From Gammaproteobacteria bacterium (lineage in GTDB: Bacteria; Pseudomonadota; Gammaproteobacteria; Xanthomonadales; Xanthomonadaceae), in the NCBI GenBank assembly GCA_030431185.1, contig JAUIJO010000044.1:1-15760 (forward strand): 15,760 nt of DNA, read 5' to 3'. Below are positions 6,208 to 13,456 of the stretch, in pieces. Position numbers and translations under genes: made by a program. Position 1 is the first letter of the stretch. Each line of letters starts with the position of its first letter. Under the pieces are notes generated by a model. That model was not told the origin of the DNA and did not search any database. It saw nothing but the letters and a program-made list of their open reading frames with translations.

Positions 6208-6800
6208 CCATCGCATCGGCCGCGCTGCTGCTGTTCCTCATCCTCGATCCGCTCGGCAACATACCGATCTTCCTGAGCCTGTTGCGCAGCCTGCCGCCCA
6301 AACGGCAGCGCATCGTCCTGGCGCGGGAGCTGCTGATCGCGCTGGCGGTACTGATGATGTTCCTTTGGGGCGGCAAGTACGCGCTGGAGCTGATGCACCT
6401 GCGCCAGGAGTCGGTGTCGATCGCCGGCGGCATCGTGCTGTTCCTGATCGGCATCCGCATGATCTTCCCGCGACCGGAAGGCCTGATGGGCGAACTGCCC
6501 GACGGCGAGCCCTTCATCGTGCCCATGGCGATCCCGCTGGTCGCGGGGCCGTCGGGCATGGCCGCGGTCATGCTGATGGGCAGCGACGATCCCACGCGGC
6601 TGGGCGACTGGAGCATCGCCCTGCTGATCGCCTGGGGCGCCACGGCCGCCATCCTGTTCTCCGCCACCCTGCTCTACAAGCTGCTGGGCGGACGCGCACT
6701 GTCGGCCATCGAACGCCTGATGGGCATGTTGCTGGTGGCGATCTCGGTACAGATGTTCCTCGATGGCCTGGGTACTTACCTGCAGATCGCAGCACCTTGA
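6204..6800 (+). CDS. YhgN/MarC (UPF0056) family integral membrane protein
   Basis: The 198-aa protein is highly hydrophobic with about six membrane segments (roughly 3-27, 41-59, 70-88, 104-126, 136-160, 169-188). DPLGNIPIF (15-23), ELLIALAV, VSIAGGIVLFLIGIRMIFP (71-89) and EPFIVPMAIPLVAGPSGM (102-119), then ERLMGMLL and QMFLDG near the end, match E. coli YhgN, a MarC-family protein sometimes annotated as a neutral amino acid transporter; the true substrate is uncertain. ATG 6204 overlaps the SDR stop (ATGA) and has GGAG at 6191-6194; the ATG at 6189 overlaps that GGAG and is not preferred. It is the last gene of the grxD unit. Confidence 0.9.
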   Translation: MTIASAALLLFLILDPLGNIPIFLSLLRSLPPKRQRIVLARELLIALAVLMMFLWGGKYALELMHLRQESVSIAGGIVLFLIGIRMIFPRPEGLMGELPDGEPFIVPMAIPLVAGPSGMAAVMLMGSDDPTRLGDWSIALLIAWGATAAILFSATLLYKLLGGRALSAIERLMGMLLVAISVQMFLDGLGTYLQIAAP

Positions 6801-6808
6801 GCGAAGTT

Positions 6809-6843
6809 GCCCACGGATTCGGCCCTCGAGGGCGGGCGTGGGC
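6809..6843 (+). terminator. Compound stem-loop after yhgN-like gene
   Basis: GCCCACG (6809-6815) pairs with CGTGGGC (6837-6843), and inside it the 12-nt palindrome GCCCTCGAGGGC (6822-6833) can form an inner hairpin. It begins 9 nt after the stop, where a terminator is expected, but no T tract follows, so termination may be weak or Rho-assisted. Confidence 0.45.
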
Positions 6844-7030
6844 CAATTCGATGACTTTGTTCACGATACTGTAACGTAGGGATCGTAGCGTGTTAAAGTG
6901 CCGTTAACCCGGAGGGGCGCACCGCGCCAGCCGGGTTCTAGCGGATGCACTTTGCTGATCGACGCAGGCGAAGCTTTCCGCTGCACGGAAGCGTTTGCCT
7001 GCCAGAATTCCACGTTATCGAGGCCCCGCC
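6844..7030 (+). promoter_or_regulatory. Promoter region and structured 5' leader of the TonB-dependent receptor
   Basis: This AT-richer stretch starts with TTGTTC (6857-6862) and TACTGT/TAACGT-like hexamers around 6867-6876, a possible but weak promoter. Downstream come two inverted repeats: AACCCGG/CCGGGTT (6906-6912 with 6931-6937), enclosing GGCGC/GCGCC (6916-6920 with 6924-6928); and a long hairpin at 6964-7002. The ribosome site is a modest GAGG at 7020-7023. The length and structure suggest post-transcriptional control of the receptor (inference). Confidence 0.5.
6964..7002 (+). repeat. Long near-perfect inverted repeat (hairpin) in receptor leader
   Basis: The 5' arm 6964-6980 pairs with the 3' arm 6986-7002 around a 5-nt loop CTGCA: nine pairs (GCAGGCGAA with TTTGCCTGC, one G-T), a 2x2 mismatch (6973-6974 opposite 6992-6993), then six pairs (TTTCCG with CGGAAG, one T-G). 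It ends 28 nt before the ATG and has no following T run, so it is not an obvious intrinsic terminator. Confidence 0.75.
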
Positions 7031-10000
7031 ATGACCCATCCGAACCGTGTCCGGCTCTCCAGGCTTACGCTTGGCCTGCTTGCCGCCCTTGCCACCGCTC
7101 CTGTGTTCGCCCAGAGCACCTCCGCCGGCATCGGCGGCGTCGTCACCGATGCTGGTGGCCAGCCCGTCCCGGGCGCCAGCGTGACGATCACCCATGTCGA
7201 ATCGGGCACCGTCAGCCGGGCCACCACCGACCAGAGCGGTCGTTACAACGCGCGCGGCCTGCGCGTCGGCGGTCCGTACACCGTCACCATCACGGCGGCC
7301 GACGGCGGCACGACCACCGAAGACAACGTCTACCTCGACCTGAACCGGGTCAACGCTATCGACGCGCAGCTCGACGGCAGCGACGCCGTGTTGCTGGACA
7401 CCGTTTCGGTGACCGCTTCGTCGGACCTGTATTCGGTCTTCAGCCCGGACAACAAGGGTGTCGGCACCTCGGTCGCCGGCCGCGTCCTCGAGCTCACCCC
7501 GCAGGCCAACCGTTCGCTCGACGACGTCGCGCGCCTCGATCCGCGCGTGCAGGTGACCGACGCGGGCGACGGTTCGATCTCCGTGGCCGGCGTGAACAAC
7601 CGCTTCAACAACATCACCGTCGACGGCATGGCGCAGGGCGACCCCTTCGGCCTGAACGCCAATGGCATGCCCTACATCGGTTCGCCGATCTCGGTCGACA
7701 CCATCGACGCCTATGACATCAAGGTCGCCGACTACGACGTCGGTTCCGACACCGTCGGCGCCACGGTCAACGCGGTGACCAAGTCGGGCACCAACGAGTT
7801 CCACGGTTCGGTGTACGGCGCGATGCGCGATGCCGACTGGATGGGCGACCTGGACGGCGAGGGCTACGAGGGCTTCGACAACGACCGCACCTTCGGCGCC
7901 ACGCTCGGCGGCCCGATCCTCAAGGACAAGCTGTTCTTCTTCGGTTCGTACGAAGAGCAGACCGTCAAGAACTTCGGCGGTTCGGCGACCTCCGATGGCG
8001 TCGCCAACGGCGACGTCACCCAGGCCGACGTCGATCGCGCGATCGCCATCGCCGAGGCCGTCGGCATGCAGCCGGGTTCCTACGGCGCGACCGGCGTCAA
8101 CCTCGAGACCAAGCGCTACCTGGCCAAGTTCGACTGGAACATTACCGATTTCCATCGTGCCAGCCTGACCTACCAGCAGACCGAGGAATTCCGTCCGTCG
8201 CCGTACGACGCGTTCTCCGACACCGTCGTGCTGACCAGCCACTGGTACAACATCGACAACGTCACCAAGAACACCTCGTTGCAGCTGTTCAGCGACTGGT
8301 CCGAGAACTTCAGCACCGAAGCCAAGATCAGCTACAACAAGTTCGACCAGGTCAACGGCAACCCGATCGACCAGCCAGAGGTCGAGGTCGAGACCGAGAA
8401 CGGTGGCTCGATCTTCATCGGCGAGGACAACAACCGCCACGAGAACCAGATCAACACCGAGCGCCTGACGGCGTCGATCTTCGGTACCTATTACGCCGGC
8501 GACCACGTCATCAAGGGCGGCTTCGACTACCTGCGCCATGACGTCTTCAACCTCTACGGCCGCGACCTGCATGGCTCGTACGTGTTCGAGAGCCTGGACG
8601 ATTTCGCCGCGGGGAACTACGACGTCTACAACCTGCGCGCCCCGGCCCCCGGTTTCGGGGTCGACGACACCGCCGCCGCGCTGGTCTACAGCCAGTGGAG
8701 CCCGTACCTGCAGGATACCTGGCAGGTCAACGACAAGCTCTCGCTGACCTACGGCGTGCGCGTCAACATCCCCAGCGTCGACAAGGCCCCGGTCCGCAAC
8801 GAGGGCTTCGAGGAGGCCTTCGGTTTCCGCAACGACTACAAGCTGGGTTCGGACAACAAGGTGATCCTGCCGCGCGTGTCCTTCAACTACATGTTCGACA
8901 CCGAGCGCTTCTCGCAGTTGCGCGGTGGCATCGGTTCGTTCCAGAGCGTCCCGCCGTTCGTGTGGCTGGCCAACCCGTACCAGAACAACGGCGGCATGAC
9001 CGCCGTGTCGTACCGCGTCTTCGACCCGGCCGAGGCCCCCTTCAGCCCCGATCCGTTCAACCAGAACGTGCCGGCCGGTGGCAGCCCGTCCAACCAGATC
9101 GACACCATCGACCCGGACTTCAAGCTCCCGACCGTGTGGAAGGCCAGCCTGGCGTACGACGCCGAACTGCCGTGGCAGGGCATGATCGGCAGCGTCGAGT
9201 TCCAGTCGATCCAGTCGCGCAACGCCGCCTATTACCAGGCCCTCAACATCGGCCAGGCCCAGGGCACGCTCGCCGACGGTCGCGAGAGCTACTGGTGCAC
9301 CCTGGGCAACACGTCCAGCTCCAACAAGAACTGTGGCCGCAACCCGGACTACAGCTTCAACTCGACCGTGCTGGGCAACACCGACAAGGGTGGCTCGAAC
9401 TCGCTGACCCTTGCGCTGAGCAAGCCGCTGTCCAACGGCTGGTACGGCAACATCAGCTACACCTACACGGATGCCGACGAAGTGGGCTCGGACGCCAGCT
9501 CGCAGGCGTGGTCCAGCTACCAGTACGTGTCGCGCGTCAACCCCAACGAAGAGATCGCCACCACCGCCAGCCGCGAGATCCCGAACTCGATCAAGGCCTC
9601 GCTGGGTTGGGAGCACGCGTTCTTCGGCGACTACAAGTCCAGCGTCTCGCTGTTCTACTACGGTCGTGACGGGCTGCCGTACACCTGGCTGGTCAATGGC
9701 GACGCCAACGGCGACGGCATCTTCCAGGATCCGGCGTACATCCCGCTGGTCAACGATCCGAACGTGAGCTACGGCGGCGCGACGGCCGAGCAGATCGAAG
9801 CCTTCCACCGCTTCATCTCCAACGATCCCTACCTGCAGGCGCACCGGGGCCAGATCGCCGGCCGCAACCAGGGTCGCCTGCCGTGGGTCAACCAGCTCGA
9901 CCTGGGCCTGCAGCAGGAGCTGCCGGGCTTCTTCGAGGACCACAAGTCGATCGTCCGCCTGGACGTCTACAACGTCCTGAACCTGCTCAACAAGGACTGG

Positions 10001-10198
10001 GGCGTGACCGACGAGATCGGCGGTTTCGACACGCGTTACCTGGCCCGCCTCGGCGGCGTCAATGCCGACGGCACCTATGTCTACGACCTGGGCACCGCCG
10101 ACAACCCGACCTGGCAGGACCTGCGTCCGTACGAAGGCCGCGTGCCCCGCGTGGTCTCGCGCTGGGCGGCCCAGCTGACGCTGCGCTACGAGTTCTGA
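7031..10198 (+). CDS. TonB-dependent receptor, Oar-like, with N-terminal carboxypeptidase-regulatory-like domain
   Basis: This is a 1055-residue outer-membrane receptor that would take up an unknown substrate using TonB energy. Residues 1-27 form a signal peptide (RLTLGLLAALATAPVFA|Q). Residues about 33-115 (GIGGVVTDAGGQPVPGASV ... DQSGRYNARGL ... YTVTI) form a CarboxypepD_reg-like beta-sandwich. A TonB-box-like LDTVSVTAS follows (122-130), then the plug with VSVAGVNNRFNNITVDG-type sequence and VGATVNAVTKSGTNEFHG (about 244-261), typical of Oar-like receptors. The remainder is a beta-barrel ending in LTLRYEF, with the terminal Phe needed for BAM recognition. Two Cys around 755-770 could lock an outer loop. 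The start is ATG 7031, since it begins the signal peptide; the in-frame TTG at 6995 lies inside the leader hairpin. The gene is monocistronic, with its own leader and terminator. Siderophore, sugar or peptide substrates cannot be distinguished. Confidence 0.94.
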   Translation: MTHPNRVRLSRLTLGLLAALATAPVFAQSTSAGIGGVVTDAGGQPVPGASVTITHVESGTVSRATTDQSGRYNARGLRVGGPYTVTITAADGGTTTEDNVYLDLNRVNAIDAQLDGSDAVLLDTVSVTASSDLYSVFSPDNKGVGTSVAGRVLELTPQANRSLDDVARLDPRVQVTDAGDGSISVAGVNNRFNNITVDGMAQGDPFGLNANGMPYIGSPISVDTIDAYDIKVADYDVGSDTVGATVNAVTKSGTNEFHGSVYGAMRDADWMGDLDGEGYEGFDNDRTFGATLGGPILKDKLFFFGSYEEQTVKNFGGSATSDGVANGDVTQADVDRAIAIAEAVGMQPGSYGATGVNLETKRYLAKFDWNITDFHRASLTYQQTEEFRPSPYDAFSDTVVLTSHWYNIDNVTKNTSLQLFSDWSENFSTEAKISYNKFDQVNGNPIDQPEVEVETENGGSIFIGEDNNRHENQINTERLTASIFGTYYAGDHVIKGGFDYLRHDVFNLYGRDLHGSYVFESLDDFAAGNYDVYNLRAPAPGFGVDDTAAALVYSQWSPYLQDTWQVNDKLSLTYGVRVNIPSVDKAPVRNEGFEEAFGFRNDYKLGSDNKVILPRVSFNYMFDTERFSQLRGGIGSFQSVPPFVWLANPYQNNGGMTAVSYRVFDPAEAPFSPDPFNQNVPAGGSPSNQIDTIDPDFKLPTVWKASLAYDAELPWQGMIGSVEFQSIQSRNAAYYQALNIGQAQGTLADGRESYWCTLGNTSSSNKNCGRNPDYSFNSTVLGNTDKGGSNSLTLALSKPLSNGWYGNISYTYTDADEVGSDASSQAWSSYQYVSRVNPNEEIATTASREIPNSIKASLGWEHAFFGDYKSSVSLFYYGRDGLPYTWLVNGDANGDGIFQDPAYIPLVNDPNVSYGGATAEQIEAFHRFISNDPYLQAHRGQIAGRNQGRLPWVNQLDLGLQQELPGFFEDHKSIVRLDVYNVLNLLNKDWGVTDEIGGFDTRYLARLGGVNADGTYVYDLGTADNPTWQDLRPYEGRVPRVVSRWAAQLTLRYEF

Positions 10199-10220
10199 TC
10201 CACCGCGATCGCGGAACGGA

Positions 10221-10252
10221 ACGGCCGGGGTCATGCCCGGCCGTTTTTTTTT
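10221..10252 (+). terminator. Rho-independent terminator of the TonB-dependent receptor gene
   Basis: ACGGCCGGG (10221-10229) pairs with CCCGGCCGT (10236-10244) across a 6-nt loop and is followed by nine T residues (10244-10252). It starts 22 nt after the stop codon. This is the clearest intrinsic terminator in the window. Confidence 0.95.
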
Positions 10253-10289
10253 GCGCGGCGTGCGCTAGAGTCATCCAGGACAAGACGAC

Positions 10290-10313
10290 ATGAAAACGAG
10301 AAGAGCGAAATGA
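10290..10313 (+). CDS. Candidate 7-codon leader ORF overlapping the ppnN start
   Basis: ATG at 10290 encodes MKTRRAK and its TGA (10311-10313) overlaps the ppnN ATG (10310-10312) as AATGA. AGGA at 10277-10280 sits 9 nt before this ATG. Such a layout could couple translation or act as a small regulatory uORF, but chance is quite possible for an ORF this short. A weak -10-like TAGAGT is at 10266-10271, which would leave a very short leader. Confidence 0.25.
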   Translation: MKTRRAK

Positions 10314-11689
10314 GCAATGAAGTGCCCGCGAGCCTGCCCACCGTCAACGCACGCATCCATCCCAGCGGTGCGCTCGACATCCTGTCCCGCGACGAGGTCG
10401 CCCGGCTGCGGGATGCCTCGACCGGCATGCACGACCTGCTTCGCCGCTGCGCCCTTGCGGTGCTGACCACGGGCAGTGTCTCGGACGACCCGCGCGCCGC
10501 GCAGGCGCAGTACGCGGACTTCGACATCCAGGTGCACCAGCAGGACCGGGGCCTGCGGATCGACCTGTCCAACGCCCCGGCGATGGCCTTCGTCGACGGC
10601 GAGATCATCCGAGGCGTGGCCGAACTGCTGTTCGCCGTCGTGCGCGACCTGGCCTACACCGCGATCGAGCTTGGCGAAGCCTGCGGGCGCGACCTCAATA
10701 CCAGCGCCGGCATCACCGATGGCGTGTTCGACCTCCTGCGCAACGCCCGCATCCTGCAGCCGACCGATCCCCGCCTGGTGGTGTGCTGGGGCGGGCACTC
10801 GATCTCGCGCGACGAGTACATCTACACCAAGCAGGTGGGCTACGAGCTCGGGCTGCGGGGACTGGACATCTGCACCGGTTGCGGCCCGGGTGCGATGAAG
10901 GGGCCGATGAAGGGCGCGAACATCGCCCATGCCAAGCAGCGGCGGGAGCACCCGCGCTACATCGGCGTGACCGAGCCGGGCATCATCGCCGCCGAGTCGC
11001 CCAATCCGATCGTCAACCACCTGGTGATCCTGCCGGACATCGAGAAGCGCCTGGAGGCCTTCGTCCGCATCGGCCACGGCATCATCGTGTTCCCCGGGGG
11101 CGTGGGCACGGCGGAGGAAATCCTCTACCTGCTCGGCATCCTCCTGCGCGAGGAAAACGCCGACCTGCAGTTCCCGCTGATCTTCACCGGCCCGACCGCT
11201 TCGGCGGCGTACTTCGAGCAGATCGACCGCTTCCTGCGCCTCACCCTGGGAGAGGTGGCGACCTCGCGATACGAGATCATCATCGCCGACCCGGCCGCCG
11301 TCGCGCGCCGCATGACCGCCGGCATCCGCAAGGTGCGCGAGCAGCGCATCACGCAGAAGGATTCGTTCTTCTTCAACTGGTCGATCGACATCCCGCTGGA
11401 GTTCCAGCAGCCGTTCCGGCCGACCCACGAAGCCATGGCCGCGCTCGACCTGCACAAGGGTCGCAAGCCGCATGAACTGGCGGCCGACCTGCGCCGCGCG
11501 TTCTCGGGCATCGTGGCGGGCAACGTCAAGGAAGACGGCATGCGCCGGATCGATGCGCACGGGCCGTTCGAGATCCACGGCGACCCGGAGATGATGCAGT
11601 CGCTGGATGCGCTGCTTCGCGCATTCGTCGAGCAGCGCCGCATGAAGATCGACGGCGACTACCACCCCTGTTATCGAGTGGTGGCCTGA
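10310..11689 (+). CDS. ppnN: Pyrimidine/purine nucleotide 5'-monophosphate nucleosidase
   Basis: PpnN (formerly YgdH) hydrolyses nucleoside 5'-monophosphates to a free base and ribose 5-phosphate; in E. coli it is bound and stimulated by (p)ppGpp. The 459-aa length matches the long PpnN form rather than short LOG proteins. An N-terminal domain (about 1-135; ARIHPSGALDILSRDEV, LTTGSVSDD) precedes the Rossmann-like catalytic domain: VVCWGGHSIS (157-166), CTGCGPGAMKGPMKGA (188-203) and the LOG signature PGGVGTAEE (262-270) with its catalytic Glu. The C-terminal extension (about 330-459) includes DSFFFNWSIDIP. ATG 10310 has GAGAAGAG upstream at 10298-10305. The gene follows the receptor terminator and so has its own promoter, and converges with the histidine kinase. 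Confidence 0.95.
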   Translation: MSNEVPASLPTVNARIHPSGALDILSRDEVARLRDASTGMHDLLRRCALAVLTTGSVSDDPRAAQAQYADFDIQVHQQDRGLRIDLSNAPAMAFVDGEIIRGVAELLFAVVRDLAYTAIELGEACGRDLNTSAGITDGVFDLLRNARILQPTDPRLVVCWGGHSISRDEYIYTKQVGYELGLRGLDICTGCGPGAMKGPMKGANIAHAKQRREHPRYIGVTEPGIIAAESPNPIVNHLVILPDIEKRLEAFVRIGHGIIVFPGGVGTAEEILYLLGILLREENADLQFPLIFTGPTASAAYFEQIDRFLRLTLGEVATSRYEIIIADPAAVARRMTAGIRKVREQRITQKDSFFFNWSIDIPLEFQQPFRPTHEAMAALDLHKGRKPHELAADLRRAFSGIVAGNVKEDGMRRIDAHGPFEIHGDPEMMQSLDALLRAFVEQRRMKIDGDYHPCYRVVA

Positions 11690-11728
11690 GCACGCCGCCT
11701 GCGTTGGCCGAGGGGAGGGAGGGGGCCG

Positions 11729-12760
11729 TCAGTGCGCCCTGAGCGGTAGGCGCACCGTGGCCACGAAAAACTCGCCTTCGCGCTGGGTCCTCACGCTGCC
11801 CAGTCCCTGGGTGAGCGCTTCGACCCGCTCCTGCGCGGCGTTCAGGCCCACGTTGTGCCCGGGGTTGCCCGCCCGGCCGCGGGAGGGCAATGGATTGCTG
11901 ATGCGCACGATCACCCGCTCGGGCGACGTTGTGACGGCGATCTCGATCTCGCCTCCGCCGGGCATGCGTTCGATGCCATGCCTGATCGCGTTCTCGACCA
12001 GCGGCTGGATGGTCAGCGCGGGCACCGTGACGGCGGGGAGCGACTTCGGGAGCTTCCAGACGACCTGGAGACGCTCGCGGAAGCGCAGCGCTTCGATCTC
12101 CAGGTAGCGCTTGGCCAGGCCGAGCTCGTCTTCCAGCGGGATCTGCTGCGGACCGGCCAGCGCCGCGCGGAAGAGGTCCGAAAGGTCCAGCAGCAACTGT
12201 TCCACCGCCTCCGGCCGCTGGTGGACCAGCGCCGCGCCGGTATTGAGGGTGTTGAACAGGAAGTGCGGGCGGATCCGTGCCTGCAGGGCTTCCAGCTCGG
12301 CCTGCTTGGTGCGCAGCGCCCATTGGCGGGCTCGCTGCACGTTGTTGAAGACGATGATGCCCAGCGAACCGACGATGAAGACCAGTCCGATGATGCCCAG
12401 TGCGTTGTGCTCCCACATGGATTCCGTCAATCCCCATCTGTCGCGGAACAGGAACCAGATGGCCTGGGCGAAGACGAGCGTGGTCAACAGGAGGGCGCTC
12501 AAGGCGACGTAAGCCACTTGTTGCAACGTCAGCGTGAGCAGCACCTTCCGGCCCGCATAGAGCAGGGCAAGCGTGCTGACCAGGACCCACTGGATGGCCA
12601 GCGACATCTGCAGGAAGTAGACGAAGCCGTGGGGCGGGTTTCCCGGTGAAAGCGTGAGGACGGCCGCGAGCGCTTCACCCGTGACCAGTATCCACAGGAT
12701 GGACTGGGCCTGCCAGAGCGTGTCCAGGGGTCTATGGGGGCTCTCTTGGGGGAGGGGCAT
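11729..12760 (-). CDS. LytS/AlgZ (FimS)-type sensor histidine kinase
   Basis: The 343-aa protein is a membrane histidine kinase of the His_kinase (LytS/YehU/AlgZ) family. Four hydrophobic segments (about 19-37, 47-68, 83-106, 120-140) form the sensor region with only short loops. The phosphoacceptor motif is ARIRPHFLFNTLN (161-173) with His166; the N box is PLVENAIRHGI (253-263); and the G box GHNVGLNAAQERV (301-313) departs slightly from the usual GxGLxN pattern. Such kinases normally pair with a LytTR-type regulator; none is encoded here, as ppnN follows and the pilin operon precedes it. ATG 12760 is preferred over TTG 12766, with a weak GAGCGAGA upstream. In P. aeruginosa, FimS/AlgR controls the fimU-pilVWXY1 operon, which makes the divergent neighbour notable. 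A symbol is withheld because orthology to algZ is not proven. Confidence 0.93.
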   Translation of the reverse strand: MPLPQESPHRPLDTLWQAQSILWILVTGEALAAVLTLSPGNPPHGFVYFLQMSLAIQWVLVSTLALLYAGRKVLLTLTLQQVAYVALSALLLTTLVFAQAIWFLFRDRWGLTESMWEHNALGIIGLVFIVGSLGIIVFNNVQRARQWALRTKQAELEALQARIRPHFLFNTLNTGAALVHQRPEAVEQLLLDLSDLFRAALAGPQQIPLEDELGLAKRYLEIEALRFRERLQVVWKLPKSLPAVTVPALTIQPLVENAIRHGIERMPGGGEIEIAVTTSPERVIVRISNPLPSRGRAGNPGHNVGLNAAQERVEALTQGLGSVRTQREGEFFVATVRLPLRAH

Positions 12761-12907
12761 GGACAATCTCGCTCAATGGACCCGATGGGCCGCGATTCGA
12801 TGCCTTCTCGAGGCGTTCATCGCTCCCATCCTACCGCCTGTCCCTGCCCGGCTTGCTCCCTTGTCGCTTCGGACCGATGATCCTCCGGGAATGCCGAGGG
12901 AGGGCAT
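12761..12907. promoter_or_regulatory. Divergent intergenic region histidine kinase / minor pilin operon
   Basis: This 147-bp gap must hold promoters for the kinase gene and the pilin operon. No good sigma70 or sigma54 pair is visible. GCGTTCATC (12813-12821) matches seven of nine positions of the P. aeruginosa AlgR core CCGTTCGTC, which is about what chance would give. GAGGGAGGG (12896-12904) is the fimT ribosome site; CCTCC at 12882-12886 could pair with GGAGG in it. Confidence 0.35.
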
Positions 12908-13456
12908 ATGTCGAACATACGTCGGACAGGGGGGTTTACCCTCATCGAGTTGATGATCACCGTGACCGTCGCGGCCGTCGTCATGGCCATCGCGCTTCCA
13001 TCGTTCACCCAGCTGATCCGCTCGAACCGGGTCTCGTCCACGGCCAACGAGCTGATCGCCACGATCATGCTGGCGCGGACGGAGGCCATCCGGAGTCCAG
13101 GGGGTGCGGCAGTGTGCACCAGCACCGACGGGGCCTCCTGTGACGCAGCGGGAGACTGGAGCGGGGGATGGATCGTTTTCCAGGACCGCGATTCCGACGG
13201 ATTGCCGACCGGGGCCGACGACACCCTCCTGAAGTACGTCCAGCCCACCGATGCCGTGGAGATCGACGCCGTGGCCGCCGGCGGTGGCGTGGACAACCGC
13301 CTGATCCGCTTCGACCAGCGTGGCCGCCTCATGGGCCTGCAGCGCCAGATGTCGGTGCAGGCCGAGGAGTGTTCGGGCAAAGCCCTCCGGAGCGAGCTCG
13401 TGGTGCGGCCCACGGGGCAGGTTTCATTGGACAGGGAGCGCAAGGCATGCCTGTGA
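12908..13456 (+). CDS. fimT: GspH/FimT family minor pseudopilin
   Basis: The 182-aa protein is a type IV pilus minor pilin (FimT/FimU/GspH family) that helps form the initiation complex at the pilus tip. The class III signal is clear: a short basic leader MSNIRRTGG, cleavage at Gly9|Phe10, then FTLIELMITVTVAAVVMAIALP with Glu14 at mature position 5. The GspH-like domain follows, with ELIATIMLARTEAI, then WSGGWIVFQDRDSDG (85-98); the DxDxDG here resembles the loop common in GspH/FimU proteins. Cys70/Cys78 and Cys155/Cys181 may form disulfides. ATG 12908 follows a GGAGG. The last 10 nt overlap the pilV start. The fimT versus fimU name is a judgement. Confidence 0.93.
   Translation: MSNIRRTGGFTLIELMITVTVAAVVMAIALPSFTQLIRSNRVSSTANELIATIMLARTEAIRSPGGAAVCTSTDGASCDAAGDWSGGWIVFQDRDSDGLPTGADDTLLKYVQPTDAVEIDAVAAGGGVDNRLIRFDQRGRLMGLQRQMSVQAEECSGKALRSELVVRPTGQVSLDRERKACL

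Noticed and set aside
6995..7030. Upstream start for the TonB-dependent receptor
   Set aside because: It would begin at TTG within the leader hairpin and place non-hydrophobic residues before a good signal peptide.
6938..10234. 1098-codon open frame antisense to the whole TonB-dependent receptor gene
   Set aside because: The composition (Val/Arg/Asp/His-rich, no domains, no signal) is what the complement of a strongly codon-biased GC-rich gene gives. It matches no family I recognise.
12813..12821. AlgR-binding site upstream of the pilin operon
   Set aside because: GCGTTCATC is only 7/9 to the core; by rough estimate such a match has a substantial chance of occurring at random in 147 bp on two strands. 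It is kept as a remark, not a feature.
13447..13456. 10-nt overlap of fimT and pilV as a possible frameshift fusion
   Set aside because: Both proteins have complete, separate prepilin signals and normal lengths, and pilV has its own AGGGAG. This is ordinary operon overlap.
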